Part shown: positions 36,572 to 51,200 of the stretch, in pieces
Position numbering within the stretch: the first letter of the stretch is position 1
Layout of the letters: each line of letters begins with the position of its first letter
Assembly (NCBI GenBank): GCA_037389465.1
Contig: JAZARR010000110.1
Coordinates: 2,113,501-2,177,500 of the forward strand
Length of the DNA: 64,000 nt
From: Baylisascaris procyonis
Taxonomy: Eukaryota > Nematoda > Chromadorea > Rhabditida > Ascarididae
Direction: 5' to 3'
Program-made: the position numbers and the translations under genes
The notes under the pieces: model-generated
What the model was told of the DNA's origin: nothing
The model's input: only the letters and a program-made list of their open reading frames with translations
Databases searched by the model: none

Positions 36572-39500
36572 GATAAACACTGCGATCTTTAGTAGCCTCA
36601 TATTTTGATTGGCACTGATCGCATTTAATTTCTTTTATGTGAGAGTATTATGCAAATATGGTGAAAGAGAGTTGATTTAGAGTTACATTAGTAAATTAAA
36701 CAATTTTTATGGAGCCATCTCAATCGCATTCTATTTTCGAGACCGTAGATTTTTGGAGACTATAGCCGCTTTTTTGGAAAAACTTCATTTCCTCTTCATT
36801 TATAAAAAATAGAAAATATTTAGTGATTTTACTTCATCAAGAAATGTGAAGGGAGGAATATTAGTTAACAGCATATAAATTTTTTCTGAATATGACACAT
36901 TACTTAATGAGTTTATATATAAGAATAATATTTTAATGTGTTCTAATTTTTGAAAATAGTGTATATATGAAAGTAGTGTTTTACTCTATCTTAATTTGGA
37001 AGATTTAATTCTAGAAGAGTACGCAATTTTTGTAATTTTCAGATCTTTCATTATTGTTTTGAAAGCACACATGAACGTCAACAACCTACTATTGCACCTA
37101 TTTCTTGCTTATTCCGCTTTATTTGCATCATAGAGATGGTGGATTGTTGAATGAAAATGATAAGGTGCTCAATTACGTTCGTGTGTGTTTTGCAATTGCT
37201 GAACTGCTCAATCAGTGAGGTGAATATTCCTTTCGAATTATTTCATCCATAGATTATTTCGTATTTATGAGCCTTTTCGTGTTGCGAATAGATGAGATTT
37301 TTTGACCTTCAGAGCCTAATCTCCTCTCCAAATGCTCCTGAATGTTGGTAAATTTTTAACTCATTACTAATCGCTGCTAATTTTTTTCGAGCATTATTAA
37401 AAACTTATCAAAATGGGACAAAATTTGAATTTCCGGTATGCCATCTCACTGAAAATGTAGATAATGTGAGAGTGCGGAAGCGTATAGCTGCAATTATATT
37501 GGTCGGAGTGATCAAAGATGATTGTGCTATCCATCTCTGACCGTAAAGGTACGCTCTGACCCGTTTTGCATATCCGATGACGTTGTCTGTGTGATCGGAG
37601 ATTTGGGTAAGTTTTATTTTCAATATATTTCAAAAAATCTATTGTTTATTTAATGTTGAGTAGGTAATACCATAAATGAGTTCATTTCAATTAAAATTCG
37701 TAGGAATATTCATCGAATCATTTGTCTTTTGTGCAATCTTTTTTATGCCATTGACGGCTCTTGGCTTTTCACTTTGCTTATACGTTAAATGTGAGGTGAA
37801 GTTTGCATAGAATTGAATGAAACGCCAATCGAAAACAACGCCGATCGGCAATTTGGTCATCGAATCTTTATGCAGCAGTGTGTGTTATATCAACATCTGT
37901 TCGATCTTCGTGCTTGATCGATGCCTAAAAACTATAGAAATTATACAGAAAACTGTTAATGTTTAAAAGTTTGGCACTCGACACAAGGGAGATCGCCGAT
38001 CGCGAAACCAAATAAGTTGAATTGCCGATCGGCACTGTCATCGTCGGTGATTTAGAAACAATTCTGCTAGTATTTGATGCTCCCTTTGTTTGAGAAGAAA
38101 TATGGTTCGCGAGTGTTGTTTTTTTTTGCAAATAGTGAAGACATTTGCGCCAAATCCGGTGAGATCGAACATCAATTGTGTATAGCTGTGACAACATTTT
38201 TAAATCGTATCGTAATCATTTCAAGTTCATTGAATTTTCTGCAAAACATACAACCTGTTTATATATTTCCTCCCAAACCTACAATTTGTTTATTTCGATA
38301 ATGATTCAATTTTCCGCCATTTTCCTTTAGTTCATAATATGAGTCCACCATTCTCGTGGACGACTTAAAAAATGTTGTCACAGTTGTACCAAATCATAAA
38401 ATATGTCTTTCTTTTAAGCTCATATGAATCCTTGCTATTTGGAAGTAAGCGGCTAGTCGTTTTCTTTTGAACCATATTAGAGTTTCATAAAAATTCAACG
38501 AAAAAATGTCCGATTTTACACCAATTTATCACCGAAATGAAAAATAAATTTTTTTTCAAAATCACTATACTTTGAGGTATTTTGTTTAATATACCCGTGC
38601 TTGAATAATGCAATTGCAACCTTTTATTCGGTACTAACCGTGTTGCCGTATATATTTAAAACCGTCGCAACTCTTCCGCCATCCCATCAAAAAAAAAAAA
38701 AAAAAAAATTCCATTTTCCACTTCTTTTTTTTTGTTCCATACTCGATAGCATCGATAATTCAAACGTTAATCTCCCATCTTCGAATTCATTACAAGAAGC
38801 ACTCCTCTGAAATGATATCACTGCATAAAATTCAATGTTCGATTTTAGTAATACCTAAATTTCAACTTGCATAAATATGAATGAAATTAAAGTGCTTTTT
38901 TTTAATAGTTTGCATTCGAATTTCGATTAGCTGTATAATATTTCGGCGAATATATGTTTTTCATATGTTCATTGCCTCTTATAACATCGTATAGTAAGCC
39001 ATGAATATACTGGGAGATCAAGTGACACATAAATATCTATTCTAACAGTGCAGTTAGTTGGGGGAGGGGGGTTGTAGTGGTTTTTCTTTGCAAGGGGGTA
39101 CTCTTGTTGGGCATCGTACAGTTGAACTGCTGTTCAATTTGGCCGTTACAAAGATGTGTCGCGAAAATCCTAGTTTTTTCTCGTCAAAACGAGCGAAAAC
39201 AGAAAAGAATAGCAACTTTATACGCATGTATGCACCCGGAGTCCTATTTGGGCCCCCCATTTACTTCGCCGACACAGATGTGCTGCACCCCATATCTTCG
39301 ACACACCATCGACGAACATGAAACAAATTTGTTACACATTAAAAGTCCTTAAATACCGTAAAAGTCCTTATATACCGTAATCACTTATTATGAGCATCTC
39401 CTAGTGCGAACTGCTTTACGATCACAATCGTTACATATAGAGGCGTCATTAAGCGTTATTTCTAAAACAGCATAAATCCTTTTACCAGTAAATATCACAT

Positions 39501-39715
39501 CTATTCAATTATAGGGCCAGTGATACCAAAGCAGTACTTGTTCTAGTGGGTGCAAATTACTTTTTGAGGAAATTTTATGGAAACTCTTTCTTGTGTTTCC
39601 TATGTTCGACATCATCATCGAACGTTTCGATTCAAAGTTTCTATCATTATAAATACCCTATTAGCCGACTGCATAATTGATAAACGATTGCTATCGCATG
39701 TGAATGTGGCATATG

Positions 39716-39743
39716 AACATGGTATATATGTATATATACCATG

Positions 39744-39745
<2 letters not shown>
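39716..39745. repeat. perfect 14-bp palindrome beside an AT microsatellite
   Basis: AACATGGTATATAT, GT, and the reverse complement. The AT tract begins immediately after the second arm. Confidence 0.95.

Positions 39746-39807
<62 letters not shown>
39746..39807. repeat. (AT)n microsatellite
   Basis: AT tract directly after the 39716-39745 palindrome, in the convergent intergenic region. Confidence 0.99.
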
Positions 39808-39811
<4 letters not shown>

Positions 39812-41800
39812 AAATGATAACTATATATCAAAAATTAGATTAATTGATGTTATCCCCAATTGTACTGTGCTTAATTAAAATTAGCACAATCACTGGATAA
39901 AAGTCAATGAAGCCTATATAGCATCATGAGTTTAAAGAAAAAAAGGAAGTTAATATGATATAATTGTGAAAAATGTGAAAAAATAAACAAATAAAATCGA
40001 TGCTGATTATTCTAAAAAAATAAAACGAAATATATCTCTAAATTCTATTGCATCAATATAAATTTATACATATAATTATACAAAGAAAAAAAACGATTCA
40101 AGAAAAATCACTAACCAATCACAGTAAAACGGATATCAACGATTTAAATAAACTGAGCAAACAATAAACAATAGATAATGCCTTATTTTAAAGCAATTAG
40201 CGCCATAATAACGCCAATGGAATGAAACAAACGCGAATATAACGAGAGATAAGTAAGTGTGAGGGATAAAGAAGCCGAAGAGGGGATAAGAAGGGAAGAT
40301 AGATGAGGCGGATGCATCCGCTTATCACTCTTCCTCTGTCAAGCAGCTCACCGCAAACCAAAAGATCCTAGTATTTGCAAAACTGTCTGTGCAATCTTAC
40401 ATTTAAAAGCTAGAATAAAGGATCAAGGCGAATATAAAAGAAAGAGGACCCTGAAATATACTGTCTTTATAGAGGCCCGTAAATGAGCAAAAAAACAAAC
40501 GCAGCAAAGAACTGAAAAATTCATGTCTATGAATCCGATGGTACGGGGAACATCTCCATCCTTCTTTCCGATGTTTTTAAAAATTTCGTCTCAACACATC
40601 CTTCCCTCAACAATGAAAATATTTCAAAAAACAGTCCACATTTCTTTGAACTTCAAAACACCATTGTTTGCATTTTAAATAAAAAACAACTACACGATTC
40701 TATTGTTTTGTTTGATTGTATATCAGCAAAAGTTGTCCATAACAAATAGCACAATACACTTGAGGGTGGTAATACAGTTTGCAAATAATAGATGGAAAAT
40801 AAAAAAACGAAACGGCGCTTCGATTTTTACATATTTGCGATATTACTACTAATGGTATGTTTCGAAGCGATGACGATAAAATTAAAAATATTCGTTATGT
40901 GTAATAACGGATGAAAATTTGCATATCTCACAAGGAAAATAATAAAATCAACATTAAAGTATGAATTTCTAACGTATAAAATTTCTTCTACTAATGCATC
41001 GCTTACATGAAATATACCACAATTGAGGAAAATATAAAAATCCAAAACATTCATTCTAATAATTTTAAATATTCCTCATTGCATATCCCCTCTCCAACAT
41101 AATAAAAATGCGATTCCACAGCAATATTATGCCTTAAAAAATCAACACATTTGCTTAAAAACACGATCACAAACTACATTGTTGGCGTTTATACAAAAAA
41201 ACAGCACCGCATAGAAATAAATAATACAGATTTTACAGGATCTGCAAGATATTCATAGATGCAATTCGCTAGCCATACTGAGAGTACTGGAAAGTATCAC
41301 TCGTTGAACGACTTCTGACTCAAGTACAGTACAAATCGGTTGTTTTTCCGTGTATAAAAACGGAAAAAATTAATAAAATTTTCGAGACGTAGAAATTCAA
41401 ATTCGTTTAATAAAAACAAAAAAATTGATAATCAACAATTCATGCACCCCAAATTTGAAGGCGACTCATATGTAAATTTCCTCTACATACCAACTACCAA
41501 TATCTGCTGTCATTTTATCACTACAAGACAACGCTGCATAAAACACTTCAATAAATCGCTGTACAAGTGAACGCACACAAACCACACAAACGCACCAACT
41601 AGCGCTGTGTGATAACATAAACATAACAAGAATGAATGTTGCAGTTAACTATGCTACGATCAATGATCAATATAGTCAAAACTCTTCGCATATTCTATGC
41701 AGTGCAAAATCGCTCATTGATAATAGACGACTACCGAAATGTAGAGCAAATCTTCTCGAAACAAAACGAAACCTCATAGACCATACCAGATGGGAATGTG

Positions 41801-44800
41801 CTACGATGAGCGAATAACCACTGGAATGGCGGTGAAAGGAATGAGTGGTGTAGAGCTATCAAGTGAAGAGGCTGTTTCAAAGCATTCCAATGCCTCATCA
41901 TGACGACCATCTTCTGCTAGTATCATACCCAACATTTGCCATGATTCGTTGTGCAATGGATCGATACGTACCACATCTCTATAATAAACGATTTCGTCGA
42001 TATTCGTCTATATCGAAATAATAAATTATTAAAGAATCGAAAGTAAAATCATATAATTACTCATATACAACTAGAAATATCAACAATTTTCCAAGTGCAC
42101 AATGCATCAGTATACATAAAATTTTGCTTCTTTTTCTAACCAACACCTTCAAGCATCATTCGCCGCTCTTCTATAATACAACAACTTTCATTTCCCCGTA
42201 ATCAACCTTTTCGGTTATTTCAAATTCAGTACAGCTTTTAAGCCTATCAGCACTTATTTCTTCAATACAGGATGAATAAGAATCTACTTCTAATTATATA
42301 AACAAAACAAAAACCTTAAAATATTTATTAATAATGATAAAAGATCTCTGAAAGAGTTATAAATTTCAAAAAACATACTTAAGCATCTTTTCAGCCATTG
42401 GTATATTGCCCTCGGATCGATATATTTCAGCCAAATGATTCAGAGAAGCAATATGCGACGGTGAAATAGCTAGTGCTCCCAATAGAGAGGCCTTTGCATC
42501 CATTCGCAATCGTTCACGTGTCGTTGCATCTGTACAACGTTCTGCTCGCAATGCCAACAGACGACCCTAAATTACCATTACTGATGCTTTCAACGATATA
42601 AGTTTACATTAAATTAGCAACATAGCTTATCTATCAGATGATTTCATTGCAAAATTAGCTAATTATTATTCTTTGACGACTATTTACTTCATATTGGAAA
42701 AAAGAAAATACTAATTTCGACCATCTATGTAATCAATTAACGTTTTTTTTAAACGAATATTGCAAAAAAATAGCCTAACATAATAGTTTTAAGCAACGGT
42801 TATAGATAACACAATTAATTTTCTTCTAAATTTCCTTTCTACGAGGATTCATTCACTGATCTCCTCTCACAGAATATATGTATGATAATTCATATTAAAG
42901 CATATTCCCACTTTGAAATAATAAAAGTGGCTTATCATATGCCATTAGCGTGATATCACTCGGTCATAGCCTCAAGTAAAATTAAGTTAAAGAGCAGATA
43001 AAAAAGAAAAAACCTTAAGGTAAAGTGCTGAATGAGAATTGGGGAAGATTGAACATGCTTCTTCAACACATGGCCGTACTTCGGCCACACGATCCAAATC
43101 GAGATAAAGCTCCGCAAGTTCGAGCCATACACTCGCCTGTAAAATAATAAATGTCATCATGGATGACCTATGACTGCAGTGTGGGATCCATATTGCTTGT
43201 TTACGATCCTCAACCTTAGCTTATCGACGATCACTTCGCTAGAAGCAAGAAGATTTTAGCTTTAACTCTAAAAAGGTATTAACTTTGCATTAAATTTAAA
43301 TGAAAATTCAGGAACCTTCCCACATGTAGAGCGCTAAAACTGTATTATACCACGATTATTGCCAAACTAAACGCTTTAAACCCCTACATATTGACCCCTC
43401 AACTTCTGAATCAATAACGTAGATGAATGAAATTCGTGGAGGTTATGCTACTACGAGCACAGAATAATCTCTAGACAGATAGCCCTCTATAATTTCATAA
43501 TTTGCACCATTAAGCTCTAAAAAAGGAGCCAAACGGGCTCCAGATCGGTAGCAAACGAGACTGAAAATGAATGATAAACAAAAAAAAAATATTTCATTTG
43601 CTAACCGCTATGATACAAGCCGATCACAGTTGATGAACCTCAAACTAAATACGTTCAACGAGTGTGCAGCAATACAGAACGCGAAGATGGTTCCTGTACT
43701 CTCTATGCATTGGTCACTAAAGGTCATTCATTGGTCATTAGCAGCTCACAACGTTGACACAAATCGCAGCAGTTTCTTCACTAATACCAGAGGCATTTTG
43801 ACGACTTTTTTATGTACAAAAAATTCAACAAACAAAATGCTTGTTGCAAGCATTCGATTTGAACTGAGTATAGCTCGAAAAATATTCGACAGAAATATAG
43901 AGGGTTTTTGACGATTTGACATAGTACAGTCAGGGCTTTTGACCATTATAACACGAAAACCTTAGGAGCAAATTGAACAAAATAGAAGTACCTGTACGTG
44001 GAATCTAGCGAGCATATTTTTGGTGGCTGTAGACGATGAGCCTAAACCCTCCGAGATTGTCGATGCTGTTGCACCGATCTCCGACGCGCTCGTCATCCCA
44101 CCCGCGAACATCGAATTCGCTTCTTAAAACCATCACTTCCTAATGAACGACTGCGAACTTTCTGGCAAAAATTTTTAAGAAAATGACCACGTAAAAATTT
44201 TTTTTTGTATGATCAAATAATAATCCTTTTACCACATCACAGCAATTGATTAGTTGCACTTTTATACTCTCACGAACCCGTTTTCACACTTCCGGCATCA
44301 GAATCCATTGCCGGATTGGGAAAGGAATCTGCGGAGCATATAACCATCGTTCAGAATTTCTGCGAAATAATTAACAGCACAAGCCATAGACGGCAATCAG
44401 GCTTCTAAAACAATTTAATATAGGGGCTGCAGATCGTCATAGCAGAGGTATTTGATGCAATATCAGAGCAGGGTTAACGTAATACTTATTGACAGATCGC
44501 GAACGACAATGAATCCATACTGCAACAGACCTGTGAGGTCAAGGTTGCTGGTGCCAGCCACTGAGGAAGTCATTGGCGAGGGAGGAACGATTCCAAGAGG
44601 AGCAGCGAACATCGGCGCAATTGGCGTCATCGCCTCACGACTACTCATTGATCGTGCAACACTACCTCGAACATCACGTTGACTCACTTCGCTCACTGAA
44701 AACCCTCTCTCATTTGTTATATCCATCGACAGCCATAATCACTGAATTGCCTCATATCCTTTTATTTTAGAAAACTTTTTTTAAGAAAATCCAAAAAAAA

Positions 44801-47800
44801 AAAAATTCATTGCCGAAGAACATGAATTAATCCACTAGATCAAACGTCAAAATAGATAACAAATATACTAGCGTTAAATTCCATAATGCCTCAAATCCAT
44901 AGTATCTCGCATAGTGACATTGTTAGTGACTCTATTACTCAATGAAATCAATGACATACTCGAAAAGACACATAGGAGGGCGGAAGAACAATTGGCACAG
45001 AAATAAACCGTTGAAGAATTGACGCTTAACGCATAAATTCTGCCCGTAATAAAGTTCCAGCACAATATTTGATAAATTTTGATTGCTTATCACTTGCATA
45101 TTAAATTTTTAGGTAAGTTAAAGAGAAAATATGGCGTTTTAATTGACTTTACCCTCTCCTCCTTCACTAAATTACTTTGTAAACAGAATTTGTGTTACTT
45201 TGCACTAAAAATTTGGCTTAGGCATATACGCCTGTAACATGCACCGCTGTATGGCCAGGCTAAAGTTTTGTTTAAAATTGATGTTTGAGGCTTGAATTCG
45301 ATTATTTGACGTTTGAACGGTTACATTATCTGAATTACCGGCTAAATAATCGCAAAAAAAAAACCACGTTAGCAAACCCAACAAGTGAGAAAAAAAAGAA
45401 TTAATATATACCAAGATTGGTGATATGCGGTGCAGCTGTATCACCAAAATACGACGTATCGGTTCGACGCCAGAATTGTAGAAGATGCTTCGATGTCGAA
45501 AGTGCCTCCTCCACACGACCTATAAGATTTAGCACCTAATTAAGGATTCTGATTCGACTTTATTGCACTTCTAAAATAACATAAAAGAATAATGGCTCAC
45601 TTCTGTTCAGATATTCGGATACGTCAAAGCAACCTCGATGAGAAAATACACAGGGAAAAAACTATGCATCAGCGAATTTTTCAGTTAATTCGTTCCCCTC
45701 CTCCGTACGCTCACTTGCTTACTTATTTTTTGACTATGTGCCACCTTTATGCAACCATTATCACTCAATATCGCCAACGAATTTGAAGGAAGCCCATTGC
45801 ATCACAAATACTCTACTACTACATTATAAGAGATAATCAGTTATCATCAACGAATAATCAGTTATCATCAGCGATCTTAAGGCAAATCTGTAGTATAACT
45901 CCGAACGAACCCTACCTTCTTAATAATAAAACTTTCAGAAACTTCAGAAATCCACAATATTCCGAAAAGATCGCTACGACGAAAACGAATCTTACCGAAC
46001 TTCACGTCGAGTTTCAATTTAAGCACAAGAAGAGGGAAATTCGATGGGAAATCGTTGAGTGCCTCCACAACAAGCTCAAGCGCTCCCTTATAGTCTTTCT
46101 GTGCTGTGAATATGAGAGCCATAAGCATAAGCGCAGATGGCATCTCTGGGTTTAACTCCAACGTTCTCTCACACCATTCGCGTGCTGCTTGAAGATCACG
46201 AACTGCAAATTCAACTCATTAAAGCATCTCATTTCATCGCTATCTATACACAACTCCTTGCACTGCTTGATCAAGCACAAAAAGACAACAAAATACGTTG
46301 CTAATAATGTGTTACGCGTTTGGCCAATCATCGAACCACTCTTTCATGCTCCCTTTTTCTACTTCCTTTCTAACTCGAGGCTTTGCCGCAGAGCCACACT
46401 CGCAGGTATACCTGAGCAATAGACCGCCAGGTTAGTTTCTTCAATGAAAAACCGAATTAAGACTGCGACTATGAATATAACAAGCATATACACTTAGAGA
46501 CTCCCTCCATCAACTCACCTGTCCCTCTCCATCAACTTAGCTATTTTTGCTACCGAACCTGCATTGCTGCATTACAAAAACTCGAAAATACCCCAAATTT
46601 CCCGATTAGTGATGCGATACTTTAAAAAAGACAACGTCAACAAAACGGTCGTAACGAAATTAACCGATAGCATATTGTCGTGCACAGTAGTAATGTGCAA
46701 GATCGTCATGTGGATCGAGTTGTGTAGCTTTTTCGAAGAGAGCGATCGCCTGCATAGCCATCTCTTTGCGCTTCACATAACGTACCACCCCCTCTGTTTT
46801 CAGACTGAAATAAAGATTAAAACGACAATAAAACCAAATAGTTAACTAAAAGTACCATCATTTTAAACAATTTTCCATTTATTGAATACTCGGAAATACG
46901 ATATCGGCAAACAATTCGAGTTGTACGAATAATCTACGCAAATAATTCCAGCATATTGAATCTTGTGCCGTAAGTAACTCCAATTCCTTCGTATTACAAC
47001 ATCCTCTCAAAGCGAAATATTATTATAAAAGGATGGGTGGCATGTCCTTGCAGAAGAATGTGATCATATCCAAAATTATTTACTTACAAAACCATGGGAG
47101 GGGAGGGGGAATGGAGGGGAGTACCACAACACAAGATGACCGAAATTCCTATTTCTGACATATTTCGATAGTTCTGATGAAATTGCTGCAATTGATATTA
47201 AATATATACTCTAACCAATAATACTAGAATTAAACTAGTACCACCGATTCACTAAATAGTTTCGACGAAGAAAACGAACACTACTCATTAGTACCACTCT
47301 TTTGTTACAGCGAAGGCTGCGCCTAAATCAGCCATCGCTGGCAAACGTTGGAATAAAAATCTGGTAATTGGAACGCGTATCTAACACTATCAAGAAGAAA
47401 GTAAATCAATGAAAGAAAGAGAGGACCTGAATGCAATGGCATGTAGAAGATGACAGCGACCCGATAACCAACTTCCTTCAGATAATTCCATAGCTTTTTC
47501 GGCATGCGAAATCGCTGTAAAATAAATTATATAAAATGCTAAACAATAAATCGCACAAATGGGTAATGTTTATTATTATGACCACTACACCTCTTAATTG
47601 ATGATCTAAAATTTAAAGAAATAAGATCTATCTCTCTGTGATCGGATCGACCACACACGAAGAAGTTTCAGAAAAAAAAACACGTAGAAAATTAACACAA
47701 GAAGTTCTCTTCATAATTCAGATGTGAATTTCTCAAATTTTTGAATATACGTAAGTGGATCCACTAAAAGAACCACAATTCTAATCCCAATGCGGTAAAA

Positions 47801-48265
47801 TAATTTTGTTGTAAATTATACACGACGATAATCGTTGAACGTAAAGATTATGTTAAACATTCGACAGCGATCATTACTCATATATACACATATATGCCAA
47901 GCAACATAAACGAAACTAGCGCAAGCCATCAAACACATAGAGATAAAGTGAATCGCAAACCAAACAACTGATAATCCAAACAAATAAAGCTATAACAGGC
48001 AATTCAACTCGCCTAACCAATAAAATATTTAGAACATGAGAGATCAATTGTCTACACCTAAATAATTTCGAATAAAACATCGAAATAAACAATTAACAAA
48101 CAACCTTCATCATATTGGCCGAGGTGTTCGATTTCAATTTGTGCAGCAAGCATATGCTTAACGGCCGCATTCTCATCGAGTTTATCCATTGCGATGCATT
48201 GCGAGAGAATACGTGACGCACGTACCCAACGACCATGACATAATAGTGTTAACGCAAATTGGAAC
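41801..48265 (-). CDS. TTC7: TTC7 exons 11-20, C-terminal TPR array
   Basis: Exons 11-14 (48105-48265, 47427-47514, 46665-46804, 45996-46202) give successive TPR helices: FQFALTLLCHGRWVRASRIL, GQYDEAISHAEKAMEL, AMQAIALFEKATQLDPHDDL, YKGALELVVEALNDFP. Exons 15-17 hold FGRVEEALSTSKHLLQFW and a long Ser/Thr/Gly-rich variable loop, as in TTC7 proteins. Exons 18-20 (43014-43136, 42379-42566, 41801-41978) resume TPRs: WLELAELYLDLDRVAEVRP, SHIASLNHLAEIYRSEGNI, ESWQMLGMILAEDGRHDEAL. The end, IPFTAIPVVIRSS, matches the invariant PFxIIPR tail with a short extension. Confidence 0.95.
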
Positions 48266-51200
48266 CTGAAATACTCAGTAAATTTTCCGGTATTCCATAT
48301 TGTAGTATTGGGGATACTAAAATGCAAGAGGCATTTCATAAACTTGTCTTCTGGGCTCTATTTTGTACAGCTTGCACAGTATATGGTGCTCAGTAAATTC
48401 AAGAGGAATAAGGCGCTGTTAACAACAATGGATAACGCAAATTTCCGGAACACCAAAATATCGTAGTCATCTCTTGTGTCCCAAAAGTTCTTCTCATAGC
48501 ACGACCTCAAGTATTTCCAGGAGCATTGCATAGGCGTTGCTTCCGTCTACACACTGCTTTCTTCGATCTACGAGCATCCACATCTTCATTAACAAATTCA
48601 ACAAACGACGACAATAAAGAATAGCGTTCGTTTAAATTAAATAGCAATGAAAATTGAACTATACAAATTTAGTGTTCCATATCAGTCCGTAGAAGAAAAC
48701 CCCTTTAATTCTTTTTTTGTCGTTAAATAAAATAATCCAAATTTTTGTGCAACTAAAAGCTAGAAGCAAAATTTTTCAACGTTTTAACCCCGTTAGATTA
48801 TATAAATTAATCACCACTCTATTTTATCTGCACTATTTTTAGCTATTTATAATCTTCACAAGTGGCATCAAATCCAACGAACCATATATATCGATCCTCG
48901 TTTGCAAATTTCATAGCACGCTCGTAGATACTAGCAAGAAGCTCATATTGACGAAGCGTTGACAGCACCTATAACAGATTACCATTAGCTATGCTTGCAG
49001 CACAGGAATCGTGTTTGCCCATTTCACGGAGTTAAACCTATACGATTATTGACTCTCGAAGTTTCAGAGACTTTCGTATGTTGTCTTTTTTGGTATCCGA
49101 TGTAGTGCACAATGAAAGACGATGATGATATACAATCAAGAAGCTTTGCAATTATCAAACAAAGATAGTATAAATGCAATAAATAAATTAAAAAAACATG
49201 CGAATTCGATAATTTGCTTGAAAATAATTACCGATATTTTAATTCAAAACATATCCTATATTTAAAACTGACAATTTACAAGGGCTATTAGATGACAAAT
49301 ACGATAGAGGCATTCGTCAGCTCTATTCAAGCATTTGCAATGCCAACCTTAGCGAAATATCGGCAAGATGAATCGGCGATCTCATATTATGCACGGATGC
49401 GAATACTTCCCTACCACTTAAGCTCTCTAACAATTTGAGAACGAAAGAAGATCTAACTTCCTTGCAATGACTATTAGTAATTCATAACTGCTAAGAATAT
49501 GATAAAAGAAAGAGATCACTGCAATACAGAAAAAAAAAAGGTTTGCCAATGCAATAACAACGACAAAAATATACCAATGTAAGAAGATTATAAACGGATT
49601 TTGCTGCTTGTATGGATTGTGCACGACTAGATGCGAGTTCCTCAGCACGACTCAAAACCACATCTTTCGTTGCAAGCACCTAAAATAAACCGATCATCTA
49701 TATTGTATTTGACGAATCGACGATCATCTTTCTTTTTTCTCCTTTCCGATCCCTAATTTCCGAGGAAATGAAGAAAAATTCCCTCCTGATCAGTTGTTAT
49801 AAAACAAATAACTCTATAAAAAAGACCAAAATTTTCAAGTTGAGATTTAAAAATTACCATATTTAGAGTAATAGCATCCATATGCGTGATCAACTTCATT
49901 TCGCAGAAAAATTCGGAAAGAAACGAATTTGAATAAAATTCAAATAATTCAAATTCAAATTCAAATAAAAATAAAACGAGAGTCAACAATTGTTAATAAT
50001 CTCACGCCAACAGGAGTTCAGTGATCAGGAGAAAGCAGCCAATCACTTCGATGATAAGCAGTGATAAGCAATGAGAGGGATACTTTTAATCACTTTACTG
50101 ATAAGCAGTAAAATAAAAGCAATTAATCACCTCACTGATAAGCAATAAGAGAAGCACTTCTTCCATTCGCGAAGAAGGTGAGAAGTAATTCTTATGCGAT
50201 CCGGTATAGAAACTGTAACATATATAATAATTCAATATATAATATAAAATCCTTTACTTTATTACTGAGTTCGAATAAGGAAAACATTTAATTCTTTCAA
50301 TTATAAGGAAAGAAGGGAATCAAGGAGAGGATCGATGCGAGCGGAAATGAAAAATTCCTTGGATCGGGAAGCTCATTTTTTTAATTTCACAATCAGATAA
50401 AACAGAAAGAACTGCGATAAACGGTGATAGTGATGGATGATGTTGCAAAGTGAGTCAAAATTGCACACATGAGAGATGATCAATGGGAGAATATGGTGTT
50501 CTATTTGATGCGATACGATATTTCAAACAAAGACAGAACACTTTGCAAATGGAAAACATATAAAAGTAATAATTATTTAGATCGGCAACAATAGTCCTCT
50601 ATGATAATAATTATTTTAAACAGTTCAACCATTTTTCAGTTGAAGAGGAAAAAGGCTCAAAGGGGTGACGAACCCAAGACTTTGAGATTTGGAACTGACG
50701 GATTGGGAGGACATATAATCCGATTCGGGCATGCCACGAATTAGCACCTCGGCTAGTTGTCTACTCAACCTGCAACAAGCTATCGATTTGCATTGAACAA
50801 CTCAAACCTGTCAGCAAAAATAAAAAGAACGCAAACGATGATCCCGTCGATTCAATACATCCGATGCGTTAAAAATTATGAAAATTTTGCATAGATCCGA
50901 TGACTTTCTGAGGGATAAATTATATACGTTCTGTTCTCATTAAGCTATACTCAGCATGTCACTTAAACATAACGGTGAATAAAGGTAAAGATATAAAAAC
51001 AAACATATCAAACACCTCAAAGCAATAACACTTGTTAAAAGTAAAGCATTAACAATTACCTTTTAAAACAGATAAAAATAAAGTTGAAGGAAATATAGAT
51101 GGCTATAAACAAGCCATCTATTTTTGTGATTTTTTGTTTTCAGCTTTTGCTTTTAATATTCATGTATGCGATGTGTCTTCGATGTTTCAATAATGATACA

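Larger units (their letters stand above)
36572..41800. other. Convergent intergenic region between feh-1 and TTC7
   Basis: Holds the 3' untranslated ends of two convergent genes. No protein family is recognisable. Less AT-rich patches at 37420-37620, 37830-38060 and 39055-39310 have short open frames on both strands but no family match or convincing exon boundaries. A palindrome and AT microsatellite sit at 39716-39807, and two copies of a GCCGATCGGC palindrome at 37840 and 38024. The base skew of the window flips within this region (T>A to the left, A>T to the right). Confidence 0.6.

Noticed and set aside
39054..39352. Overlapping frames on both strands in the intergenic region
   Set aside because: No family match and no exon borders; openness is explained by local G/C-rich composition.
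51095..51121. 10-bp hairpin ATAGATGGCT/AGCCATCTAT in a TTC7 intron
   Set aside because: Perfect but short; one of several expected by chance in 64 kb.
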